From: Sporosarcina sp. JAI121
Lineage (GTDB): Bacteria > Bacillota > Bacilli > Bacillales_A > Planococcaceae
Reading direction: 5' to 3'
DNA: 55,678 nucleotides
NCBI RefSeq assembly: GCF_013408665.1
Contig: NZ_JACCCL010000006.1
Coordinates: 1-55,678 of the forward strand
Shown here: positions 31,165-37,904 of the stretch, in pieces
Numbering within the stretch: the stretch's first letter is position 1
Layout: each line of letters begins with the position of its first letter
Notes under the pieces: generated by a model
Seen by the model: only the letters and a program-made list of their open reading frames with translations
What the model was told of the DNA's origin: nothing
The model's database searches: none
Program-made: the position numbers and the translations under genes

Positions 31165-31343
31165 CGATTAATGTGACCGGCATTAAGGTAGACAGAAGAC
31201 TCGTAACAAACCAGGGCTTTTCTTCCACTTTGAATTCTTTCAGATTAAATAACGGTCAGCCGATAATTATGGAGGAAATCACGATAACAATGCCATATAC
31301 TGATGATTTTCCAACACTAGCAATCGCTGTTGGTCAAGGGTGA
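31165..31343 (+). other. Open stretch of uncertain coding status
   Basis: A frame stays open from the terminator stem to TGA 31343 and reads AINVTGIKVDRRLVTNQGF and then EEITITMPYTDDFPTLAIAV. No start with a ribosome binding site precedes it; ATG 31270 is possible but has none. I do not recognise the family. It may be the tail of a gene whose 5' part was lost when the iron island or its terminator arrived. Confidence 0.3.
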
Positions 31344-31354
31344 GGGGGAATAAT

Positions 31355-31507
31355 ATGAGCAGTCGGCGGCCTGCTCGTTGCGTTTTTAGGTGGTCGAAAT
31401 GTCCTTTATATGTACGGCGGTATTGTATTAGATGACTACTTTACGGTTTTACGGCGATTGCTTGACTTTCGCTTGTATTTCTAGGATTCACTGGAATTTT
31501 TCAATAA
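31355..31507 (+). pseudogene. Frameshifted relic of a small two-helix membrane protein
   Basis: ATG 31355 follows GAGGGGGA and looks like a real start, but its frame breaks after two codons. One base on, another frame reads VGGLLVAFLGGRNVLYMYGG and then IVLDDY. After a second shift and one in-frame stop, a third frame reads YGFTAIA, stop, LSLVFLGFTGIFQ and TAA 31507. The pieces join into one short hydrophobic protein with two membrane segments. I infer a decayed gene of about 50 codons; its family is unknown. Confidence 0.5.
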
Positions 31508-31624
31508 CAAATAGGATTGCCGTGAACGTACTTCTACAAAAGTCTTCAAGTACAGAGGAACTGTCTAAAATTTATACTGTAAAAGTACATTGGTGTCGAT
31601 ATTATTCGCGGTTTTGTCATTCAA

Positions 31625-31663
31625 AAAAAGAGCTATAAACCAAGGCGGTTTGTAGCTCTTTTT
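31625..31663. terminator. Bidirectional terminator
   Basis: AAAAAGAGCTATAAACC pairs with GGTTTGTAGCTCTTTTT around AAGGC. It serves the minus-strand Spo0E-like gene and any plus-strand transcript from the relic region. Confidence 0.85.
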
Positions 31664-31697
31664 GATGAATTGTTTGACAAGGTGTGAACTTTTAAAA

Positions 31698-31871
31698 TTA
31701 CTGTATTGATCGGATACCTTGATATCTATTCAGTAGAGTGTCCAGTTCCTGACTATACGCAACGACAATCGGATGGGTAAATCCAAAATGTTTTGCATTT
31801 ATATACATGTCTTGTCTTTTTGATTTTATTTTTACGGATAGTACGCGTCTTGCAGGAACTTTTTTTATCAT
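31698..31871 (-). CDS. Spo0E-like aspartyl-phosphate phosphatase (57 residues)
   Basis: Reading the minus strand from ATG 31871 to TAA 31698 gives 57 codons. The C-terminal part reads VAYSQELDTLLNRYQ, the SQELD motif of Spo0E-family phosphatases that remove phosphate from Spo0A~P. The preceding KSKRQDMYINAKHFGFTHP fits the first helix of the two-helix hairpin. A good ribosome binding site, GGAGGG, lies nine bases upstream. The gene has its own bidirectional terminator. It is too short for routine length cut-offs. If active, it would delay sporulation by lowering Spo0A~P; its signal is unknown. Confidence 0.85.
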   Translation of the reverse strand: MIKKVPARRVLSVKIKSKRQDMYINAKHFGFTHPIVVAYSQELDTLLNRYQGIRSIQ

Positions 31872-32048
31872 CTTAACTTCCCTCCGTTTTACTTTTTATG
31901 GAATCAATATTTTTAAATGTAATTTACAGTAAAGTATTTACAATTAGTCATACCTACGTCTTTCCCGAAATGTTAAAGTGTTAAACCTATTATTAATGAA
32001 TTTTAAATATTTGATGATTTTACGAGAAATTTTTCCATTTCTTATTCA

Positions 32049-32057
32049 TGATATAAT
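32049..32057 (+). promoter_or_regulatory. Extended -10 promoter of yabM
   Basis: TGATATAAT is a full extended -10 element with a consensus hexamer. The -35 region is T-rich without a clear box. The 220 bases between the Spo0E-like start and yabM hold only promoter-like A+T-rich sequence. Confidence 0.6.
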
Positions 32058-32091
32058 GGGGGTATTATGTACGAAAGAAAGAGGCACGGAT

Positions 32092-33678
32092 ATGGCGCAA
32101 CAATGGAATATGAAAACGTTCATGAAAGGCGCGTCGATTCTGACGGTTTCTGCAATCATCGTGAAATTGCTTGGCGCGGTCTACCGGATTCCTTTCCAAA
32201 ATCTTGTCGGCGACAAAGGGTTTTATATTTATCAACAAGTATATCCGTTTATCGGTATTTTTATTGTCTGGACGTCTTATGGCTTTGCGGTGGCTGTATC
32301 GAAACTGCTTGCGGGGAGTACAAATAGCGGTCGAACGAAAGCAATAATGCGTGTGGCTTTTTTTTACCTTCTGTTTTTATCAATACTGTTTTTTGTCGTT
32401 TTAACATTCTTTGCTCCTTTTTTCGCGAAATCCATGGGCGATTCCGGGTTAACACCCCTTTTACGAGCGGGTGCATATATCGTTCTGCTCATGCCCGCGC
32501 TGGCGGTTTTGAAGGGTTCATTCCAATCGGATGGTCGTATGGTACCGGTTGCAGTTTCAGGCGTCGGCGAGCAGGCTTTCCGAGTGACGGTGATTTTGAT
32601 CGGGACATGGATTGTGGTACGGACAGGCTCTTCGCTTTATGTAGCGGGTGAAGTGGCGATGTGGGGGGCGGTTATCGGGGAGAGTGCAGGCGTTGTCATT
32701 CTAGCGCTTTATTTCCGGAATACGTTCAAGGGACCGCTGGAAAATGTGGATACATGGCAAGTGGTGAAAGAATTGACGGTTGTTAGCTTGGGGGTCAGCG
32801 CAAGTTCACTCATTCTCCTGATGTTTCAGCTCGCCGATTCATTTACGGTCTACAATATTCTTCTATCGAACGGTTTTGTCGAGGATGAGGCAATGGAGAC
32901 GAAAGGTGTCTATGATCGAGGACAACCGCTCGTGCAGATGGGGATTTTAATCGCTTCGACACTGGCGCTCGCCATTGTTCCACTTATCGCCCATCACTCG
33001 ACAAAAAAGTCTGGACGGGGAGCGTTGCCATTTATCCAGCTAACGTTCCGGACGGCTTTCCTATTCGGATGGGCCGCCGCCGCAGGGCTTGCACTCGTTT
33101 TGCCCTATGTGAATGAAATGCTGTTTCAAACACGTGACGGCTCCGTGGCAATCATTGTTTTCTCGCTACAAATTTTTTGGCTGTCGCTCATTTTACCGAT
33201 AACAGCGATGCTTCAAGGTGCAGGAAAAGTGAAAGTACCGACGTTACTTCTTATTGTAGGACTGCTAGTGAAAATAGCTGCAAATCTACTCTTCGTTCCT
33301 GTTTGGAATGTCACGGGCGCGGCAATAGCGGGTAATATCGGTTTTGCTACAATTACAGTTGGATTGATACTATATTTTAAAAAGGTCTGGCCGATCCGCT
33401 TGGCACCTGCCCGCTTTTATGGATGGGTAACAGGGGCTACTGCGGCTATGGTTGTTGTTGTTTTGCCGTGGATGCTTATTGCAGACGTGGTTTTATTCGA
33501 CAGGTTATCAAGTCGGATCGGGGCGACAATTATTGCACTAACGTCCGTTGCAGCGGGCGCGAGTGTTTTCCTTTTCGTCGTTATGAAATCACGTATAATG
33601 GCAGAGAAGGAATGGTATCTACTGCCATTCGGCAAGCGGTTGGCTACATTGCAATTACGACTCATTAAGAAAAGGTGA
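32092..33678 (+). CDS. yabM: MOP-superfamily polysaccharide/lipid flippase (YabM, SpoVB-like)
   Basis: An integral membrane protein of 528 residues with about 14 helices, in the polysaccharide biosynthesis/MurJ-like branch of the MOP flippases. TFMKGASILTVSAIIVKLLGAVYRIPF is the conserved N terminus (positions 32110-32190). GVYDRGQPLVQMGILIAS is a conserved central segment. Relatives move lipid-linked cell-wall or cortex precursors; the exact substrate of YabM is not established. The start is ATG 32092 with AAAGAGGC at 32077-32084. It directly precedes mazG, as in B. subtilis. Confidence 0.9.
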   Translation: MAQQWNMKTFMKGASILTVSAIIVKLLGAVYRIPFQNLVGDKGFYIYQQVYPFIGIFIVWTSYGFAVAVSKLLAGSTNSGRTKAIMRVAFFYLLFLSILFFVVLTFFAPFFAKSMGDSGLTPLLRAGAYIVLLMPALAVLKGSFQSDGRMVPVAVSGVGEQAFRVTVILIGTWIVVRTGSSLYVAGEVAMWGAVIGESAGVVILALYFRNTFKGPLENVDTWQVVKELTVVSLGVSASSLILLMFQLADSFTVYNILLSNGFVEDEAMETKGVYDRGQPLVQMGILIASTLALAIVPLIAHHSTKKSGRGALPFIQLTFRTAFLFGWAAAAGLALVLPYVNEMLFQTRDGSVAIIVFSLQIFWLSLILPITAMLQGAGKVKVPTLLLIVGLLVKIAANLLFVPVWNVTGAAIAGNIGFATITVGLILYFKKVWPIRLAPARFYGWVTGATAAMVVVVLPWMLIADVVLFDRLSSRIGATIIALTSVAAGASVFLFVVMKSRIMAEKEWYLLPFGKRLATLQLRLIKKR

Positions 33679-33683
33679 ATGAC

Positions 33684-35153
33684 ATGCATCAGTTGACAAT
33701 CATCGGTCTTGGCGCAGGCGACCTTGACCAATTGGCCCTCGGGACATACCGGAAATTAAAGGAAGCGAACCTTATCGTAGCGCGTACGGATCAGCATCCC
33801 GCCGTCGCTGAATTAAGAGCAGAAGGAATTATTCTGACAAGCTTCGATGAAATTTATGAGAAACACAACTCATTCGAGCAAGTATATGATGAAATCGTAG
33901 ATCGGCTGCTGACTATGTGTGCAGAACAACCGGTGACATATGTTGTACCGGGACATCCGCTTGTGGCGGAACGAACAGTCCAATTATTAGTCGGGAAGGA
34001 GCGCGAAGGTATAGTTCAGCTTGAAATTGCGGGCGGAAACAGTTTTCTTGACCCGATTTTCGCTGCGCTGCGTATTGACCCGATTGAAGGATTCCAGCTG
34101 CTCGACGGTACGGATATGAAACGCGATGAGCTTTATATGACGCAGCATGTGCTGATTGGACAAGTGTACGATGCATTCGTAGCGTCCGAAGTGAAACTTT
34201 CACTGATGGAGAAATACGCTTACGATCACCCAGTAACGATTGTGAAGGCGGCCGGTTCATCAGGTGAGAAAATTAGCACGGTCCCGCTATTTGAACTGGA
34301 CCGTGTGACTGAAATCGACAATTTAACCACTGTATACGTACCGCCTGTAGTCGAACGGGAAGCAAGGTTGAAAGACTGGTCGACATTCAGGGAAATCATC
34401 GCCGCACTGCGCGCTCCGGACGGTTGCCCGTGGGACCGTGAACAGACGCATGCATCATTGAAGCGGTATTTGATTGAAGAAGCGCATGAACTGCTTGAAG
34501 CAATCGATAACGAAGATGATGATGCGATAATTGAAGAACTTGGTGACGTGTTGCTTCAAGTGTTCCTTCATGCTCAAATCGGGGAAGATGACGGTTACTT
34601 TGCGATGGAGGATATACTTCAATCGGTCGGTTCGAAAATGATCCGCCGGCATCCGCATGTTTTTGGCGATAAGAATGTGAAGAATTCTGAAGAAGTCCTG
34701 CAAAATTGGCAAGAAATTAAGCAAGAAGAAAAACCGCAACCCGCATCGCTTTTGGCAGGGCAAGAACGACCTACATCATCACTCCTGACGTCACTCAATT
34801 ACCAGAAAGAGGCGGCAAAGGTCGGTTTTGATTGGCCGACGATTGATGGTGCATTTGAAAAGTTCGAGGAAGAATGGATGGAATTCCGCAAAGAACTTGA
34901 AAGTGGAACGAAATATAGTCAAATGGACGAGCTAGGCGATGTCCTGTTCACAATCGTCAACATATCTCGCTTCCTTAAGCTATCTCCGGAAGAAGCGATG
35001 GTACATGCCAATCAAAAGTTCAACAGACGGTTTTCATTCGTCGAAAAAAGTGTGAAAGATGGACGGGGCGAGTTTGCTGACTATACACTTGACGAACTTG
35101 AAGCATTTTGGCAATTAGCGAAAGAAGGGAGTGATAATTATGAGACTCGATAA
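33684..35153 (+). CDS. mazG: YabN: SAM methylase-like domain fused to MazG NTP pyrophosphohydrolase
   Basis: A two-domain protein of 489 residues. Residues 1 to about 210 resemble tetrapyrrole methylases (LTIIGLGAGDLDQLALGTYR, YVVPGHPLVAERTVQLL). From about 235 the protein contains two MazG units. In the first, WDREQTHASLKRYLIEEAHE and DDDAIIEELGDVLLQVFLHA give the EExxE and ExxD metal ligands. The second (MDELGDVLFTIVNISRFL) is shorter. It probably hydrolyses non-canonical nucleotides. ATG 33684 is preferred, with AAAGGTGA at 33672-33679. It overlaps rqcP by 14 bases. Confidence 0.93.
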   Translation: MHQLTIIGLGAGDLDQLALGTYRKLKEANLIVARTDQHPAVAELRAEGIILTSFDEIYEKHNSFEQVYDEIVDRLLTMCAEQPVTYVVPGHPLVAERTVQLLVGKEREGIVQLEIAGGNSFLDPIFAALRIDPIEGFQLLDGTDMKRDELYMTQHVLIGQVYDAFVASEVKLSLMEKYAYDHPVTIVKAAGSSGEKISTVPLFELDRVTEIDNLTTVYVPPVVEREARLKDWSTFREIIAALRAPDGCPWDREQTHASLKRYLIEEAHELLEAIDNEDDDAIIEELGDVLLQVFLHAQIGEDDGYFAMEDILQSVGSKMIRRHPHVFGDKNVKNSEEVLQNWQEIKQEEKPQPASLLAGQERPTSSLLTSLNYQKEAAKVGFDWPTIDGAFEKFEEEWMEFRKELESGTKYSQMDELGDVLFTIVNISRFLKLSPEEAMVHANQKFNRRFSFVEKSVKDGRGEFADYTLDELEAFWQLAKEGSDNYETR

Positions 35154-35430
35154 GTTCTTGAAAGTATCCCGCCTCATCAAAAGGCGTACACTGGCAAAGC
35201 AAGTAGCCGATCAAGGCCGTATAACGATTAATGAAAAAGTTGCAAAGGCATCATCCGTAGTGAAAGAAGGCGACGAACTAGCCATCCGTTTCGGTCAGAA
35301 AGTTGTTACGGTGAAAATCAATATGTTGAAAGATACGACGAAAAAAGATGATGCCGCCTCAATGTATACCATTTTGAAGGAAGAGAAACTTGAAAAAGTG
35401 GAGCCGGAATTCATAGATGACGAAGACTGA
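35140..35430 (+). CDS. rqcP: RqcP (YabO), S4-domain ribosome quality-control factor
   Basis: RqcP is an S4-domain RNA-binding protein that works with RqcH in adding alanine tails on stalled 50S-peptidyl-tRNA complexes. The 96-residue protein begins MRLDKFLKVSRLIKRRTLAK, the S4 alpha-L motif. ADQGRITINEKVAKASSVVKEGD completes the domain (positions 35203-35274). The start is ATG 35140 with GAAGGGAG at 35125-35132, inside the end of mazG. A strong terminator follows, which separates it from the sporulation pair yabP-yabQ. Confidence 0.93.
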   Translation: MRLDKFLKVSRLIKRRTLAKQVADQGRITINEKVAKASSVVKEGDELAIRFGQKVVTVKINMLKDTTKKDDAASMYTILKEEKLEKVEPEFIDDED

Positions 35431-35433
35431 AGG

Positions 35434-35466
35434 ACATGACAGGGAATCTTCCTGTCATGTTTTTTT
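35434..35466 (+). terminator. Terminator after rqcP
   Basis: ACATGACAGG pairs with CCTGTCATGT around a seven-base loop, followed by seven T. Confidence 0.9.
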
Positions 35467-35518
35467 ATGTCCTGGCATAAGATGGCTGTGAACGTACAAG
35501 CAAAGGGGGAAGCATATA

Positions 35519-35815
35519 ATGCAATTTCAAACCGACAGTCCTACGTACGCAATTCCATCAGGAGACCACGTCGTTACGATGCGCAACAGAAAACGGATGG
35601 ATCTCACATCGGTAAAATCGATCGACCGCTTCGATCAGGAAGAATTTCTCGTTCGGACATCTCAAGGGTTATTGCAAATCAGAGGAGAGGAACTGCGCAT
35701 CGTTCATCTCGACGTCGATAAAGGACTCCTTACATTGGAGGGTACGGTCGCCACGATTCAATATGATGAAGAAGAATCAGGCTCAAAAGGTTTCCTCCAT
35801 AAATTGTTTGGATGA
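35519..35815 (+). CDS. yabP: Sporulation protein YabP
   Basis: A 98-residue member of the YabP/YqfC family of mother-cell sporulation proteins. HVVTMRNRKRMDLTSVKSID and EFLVRTSQGLLQIRGEELRI are the conserved blocks; the fold is mostly beta. Mutants in B. subtilis fail in spore envelope or cortex formation, but the molecular role is unknown. The start is ATG 35519 with AAAGGGGGAAG at 35502-35512. It overlaps yabQ by four bases (ATGA). Confidence 0.93.
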   Translation: MQFQTDSPTYAIPSGDHVVTMRNRKRMDLTSVKSIDRFDQEEFLVRTSQGLLQIRGEELRIVHLDVDKGLLTLEGTVATIQYDEEESGSKGFLHKLFG

Positions 35816-36279
35816 GTCTATCCGTCCAATTTCTTAGTCTGCTCGCTATGATTGGGACGGGCATTGTTGCCGGGGCGTTCATGGACATGATTGGAACCGG
35901 GACCGCGCATGCCGGGAAGCAATCAATCATCCGGAGGCGTGCGGCCTGGATTGAGGTAATTGGCTGGATACTTGTCGGATGTGGGACATTTTATATTCTA
36001 TTTCTTGTAAGGGATGGGGCTTGGCGGATGTATGATCCGTTAGCCCAGGTCAGCGGGTTATTACTTTACGCGACGATTTTCCATAAGCCCTTCCGACTTT
36101 TCGGAAGAGTCATTTTGGCGCTGCTCATAAAACCGCTGTGGTTCCTGGCACGTCTGATTGTTTCTTTTATCCGGCAGATCATTCGCTTCATCATAAAAGT
36201 CTTTGCAGTACTCTCCACACCATTTGTAAAAATATTCCGTATCGTTTCAGGGAAACTCTTTAAAAGAAGAGTGAAATGA
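35812..36279 (+). CDS. yabQ: Spore cortex biosynthesis membrane protein YabQ
   Basis: A 155-residue integral membrane protein needed for cortex synthesis, located in the outer forespore membrane in B. subtilis. The first helix (FLSLLAMIGTGIVAGAFMD) and FMDMIGTG region are typical, with helices near EVIGWILVGCGTFYILFLV and VSGLLLYATIF. The C-terminal third is basic and amphipathic (LIVSFIRQIIRFIIKVF), as in homologues. ATG 35812 overlaps the yabP stop; no separate ribosome binding site is visible, so translation is probably coupled. Confidence 0.9.
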   Translation: MSLSVQFLSLLAMIGTGIVAGAFMDMIGTGTAHAGKQSIIRRRAAWIEVIGWILVGCGTFYILFLVRDGAWRMYDPLAQVSGLLLYATIFHKPFRLFGRVILALLIKPLWFLARLIVSFIRQIIRFIIKVFAVLSTPFVKIFRIVSGKLFKRRVK

Positions 36280-36333
36280 GATATAATCTATGGAATAACA
36301 ATTTGTACTGTGTGAAGAGAGGATGTGCGGGAC

Positions 36334-36753
36334 ATGCAACAAAAGCAACAGAGGAAATCGTCCGAAAGGGTCGCATCGATTGAAACTGAATATGTCCGCT
36401 CCCTTCAAAAGAAAGCATATCGGAAGAATGCGCGGAAAATTCGTTTATATCGAAGACTAACGATATTTGCCATCGTAGCAGCCATTATCCTTGGCGGTCT
36501 GACGAATATGTTCTTCAACCAAAAACAGGAATTGGCAGCGAAAGAACTGCAAAAAGCGGAGATGTTATCTCAGCTTGAAGACGTGCAAGAAGAACAAGAT
36601 ATGCTGAAAAGACAGCTTGTGAAATTGAATGACGATGACTATATCGCCAAGCTTGCGCGCAAAGAATACTTTTTGTCTGAAAAGAGCGAAATAATTTTTG
36701 CGATACCGGAAAACAAGAAAAAAACGGAAAAAAAGGCAAAAGGAAAAGAGTAG
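36334..36753 (+). CDS. divIC: Cell division protein DivIC (FtsB family)
   Basis: DivIC is a bitopic divisome protein that forms a complex with FtsL and DivIB. The 139-residue protein has a basic cytoplasmic N terminus and one membrane helix (LTIFAIVAAIILGGLTNMFF, residues about 45-64). A coiled coil follows (KQELAAKELQKAEMLSQLED). The conserved DDDYIAKLARKEYFLSEKSE comes next, then a Lys-rich tail. The start is ATG 36334 with GAAGAGAGGA upstream; GTG 36325 would add three residues. TATAAT at 36282-36287 may be its promoter, with a weak -35 box. Confidence 0.93.
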   Translation: MQQKQQRKSSERVASIETEYVRSLQKKAYRKNARKIRLYRRLTIFAIVAAIILGGLTNMFFNQKQELAAKELQKAEMLSQLEDVQEEQDMLKRQLVKLNDDDYIAKLARKEYFLSEKSEIIFAIPENKKKTEKKAKGKE

Positions 36754-36758
36754 TCTTA

Positions 36759-36786
36759 TTGACACTCTTTTTTTATTGGCTATAAT
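36759..36786 (+). promoter_or_regulatory. Strong sigma-A promoter of yabR
   Basis: TTGACA (36759-36764) and TATAAT (36781-36786) are both perfect consensus boxes, with a 16-base spacer. It follows the divIC stop directly. Confidence 0.85.
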
Positions 36787-36798
36787 GGAAGTAAGGAT

Positions 36799-36851
36799 CC
36801 TGCAAATTGCAGGGCTCATTAATACGGTTGCAAGGCTCCCAGCGCGGGGCC
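36799..36851 (+). promoter_or_regulatory. Structured leader of yabR
   Basis: CCTGC pairs with GCAGG (36799-36813) and GGCTCC pairs with GGGGCC (36834-36851) in the 90-base leader. The second stem lies 10-15 bases before the ribosome binding site. No T-run follows, so it is not a terminator. I do not recognise a riboswitch class. Confidence 0.4.
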
Positions 36852-36882
36852 CGCTTAAATTTTAAGGAGGAGCATTTTTTTT

Positions 36883-37308
36883 ATGTCAATTGAAGTAGGC
36901 AGCAAGCTAGAGGGTAAAGTAACAGGGATCACAAACTTCGGGGCATTTGTTGAGCTACCGAACGGTTCAACAGGCCTGGTCCATATTAGTGAAGTGGCGG
37001 ATAATTATGTCAAAGACATCAATGATCACTTTAAAGTCGGTGACATGGTTGAAGTAAAAGTGATGAACGTCGGTGCAGACGGTAAAATCGGGTTATCCAT
37101 CAGAAAAGCGAAGCCTGAATCTGAGCAGCGTCCAGAACGTCCTCAGCGCCCGCAACGCCCGCGTCAAGGTGGTCGTCCCGCTCCTGATCGTCCGGAGAAC
37201 TTTGAACAGAAGATGGCAAAGTTCATGAAAGATAGCGAGGAGCGCCTCTCAACATTGAAGAGAGCGACAGAATCGAAACGCGGCGGCCGTGGTGCAAGTA
37301 GAGGATAA
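36883..37308 (+). CDS. yabR: S1-domain RNA-binding protein (YabR)
   Basis: A 141-residue protein with one S1 domain at residues 1-75 (GSKLEGKVTGITNFGAFVEL, GLVHISEVADNYVKDINDHF). The low-complexity linker RPERPQRPQRPRQGGRPAP and a C-terminal basic tail rich in Arg and Gly follow. S1 proteins of this type (YabR, GSP13) associate with RNA or ribosomes; the target of YabR is not settled. The start is ATG 36883 with AAGGAGGAG at 36864-36872. It has a strong promoter of its own and a terminator. Confidence 0.92.
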   Translation: MSIEVGSKLEGKVTGITNFGAFVELPNGSTGLVHISEVADNYVKDINDHFKVGDMVEVKVMNVGADGKIGLSIRKAKPESEQRPERPQRPQRPRQGGRPAPDRPENFEQKMAKFMKDSEERLSTLKRATESKRGGRGASRG

Positions 37309-37358
37309 CTTGCTAGCTGTTTCAATTCATGAAAAAATGTACAATAGTATGAAGAAAC

Positions 37359-37397
37359 GCGGTGGTCGAGGGTTATTACCCTTGATTGCCGCTTTTT
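37359..37397 (+). terminator. Terminator after yabR
   Basis: Fifteen pairs (37359-37373 with 37378-37392, several G-T) close a TATT loop, and five T follow. The next 160 bases (37398-37556) show no gene. Confidence 0.75.
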
Positions 37398-37556
37398 GGT
37401 GTTTTTATATGGAAGTATTCTGAGAGTACCATAGGCAGTAAAGGGGTAGTCATGGGAAATGCAAACGAAGTCATGGCGATCTCGAAGATAATTATGACCC
37501 GCGTAAATAGTCATAGTCCATCAAATAATTACCCTTAGTATTATTATTTCAAAATC

Positions 37557-37599
37557 AAAAAAACCGTTTCTATGTCGTAAATCTGTGACATAGAAACGG
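37557..37599 (-). terminator. tRNA-Met terminator
   Basis: On the minus strand CCGTTTCTATGTC pairs perfectly with GACATAGAAACGG and seven T follow. It lies 16 bases past the tRNA. Confidence 0.9.
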
Positions 37600-37615
37600 C
37601 TTCGTTCTATTAGTA

Positions 37616-37689
37616 TGGCGGCAGAGGGGATCGAACCCCCGACCTCACGGGTATGAACCGTACGCTCTAGCCAGCTGAGCTACGCCGCC
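37616..37689 (-). tRNA. trnM: tRNA-Met (CAT)
   Basis: The minus strand folds into a 74-base cloverleaf. The acceptor GGCGGCG pairs with TGCCGCC with discriminator A, the D arm has TAGCTCAGCTGGCTAGA, the anticodon loop is TTCATAC on a TACGG/CCGTG stem, and the T arm is GGGGGTTCGATCCCC. The 3' CCA is not encoded. The G-C first pair marks it as an elongator rather than an initiator tRNA. It has its own promoter and terminator and stands alone between yabR and spoIIE. Confidence 0.95.
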
Positions 37690-37741
37690 TTAATCGATTC
37701 CTCAAAAGCGCTTGTTTGTGCTATTCGGAACAACAATATTT

Positions 37742-37770
37742 ATAATACAAGTGAACTCTGCAAGTGTCAA
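37742..37770 (-). promoter_or_regulatory. Sigma-A promoter of tRNA-Met
   Basis: On the minus strand TTGACA (37770-37765) and TATTAT (37747-37742) are 17 bases apart. It is divergent from the spoIIE control region. Confidence 0.85.
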
Positions 37771-37807
37771 CCCATTCTAAAGAAAAAAGAAAAATCAGTT
37801 CGGAATG

Positions 37808-37873
37808 AGTCGAAAGATTTTGTCTTCTCTCTGTCACGAACAGACAATTTCCTGCCGTTTGCCTATGTATACT
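37808..37873 (+). promoter_or_regulatory. Possible Spo0A-activated promoter of spoIIE
   Basis: AGTCGAA (37808-37814) and TCACGAA (37834-37840) each match five of six fixed positions of the Spo0A box. AGACAA (37842-37847) and TATACT (37868-37873) are 20 bases apart, a long spacing like that of Spo0A~P-dependent promoters of B. subtilis. The call rests partly on the known control of spoIIE. Confidence 0.35.
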
Positions 37874-37904
37874 CAGAGCATAGTAGACATAGGGGGAATG
37901 GGAA

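Noticed and set aside
35475..35500. Possible sigma-E promoter before yabP (GCATAAG and CGTACAAG)
   Set aside because: The two boxes are only 11 bases apart, about three short of the normal sigma-E spacing, and the -10 box has two mismatches.
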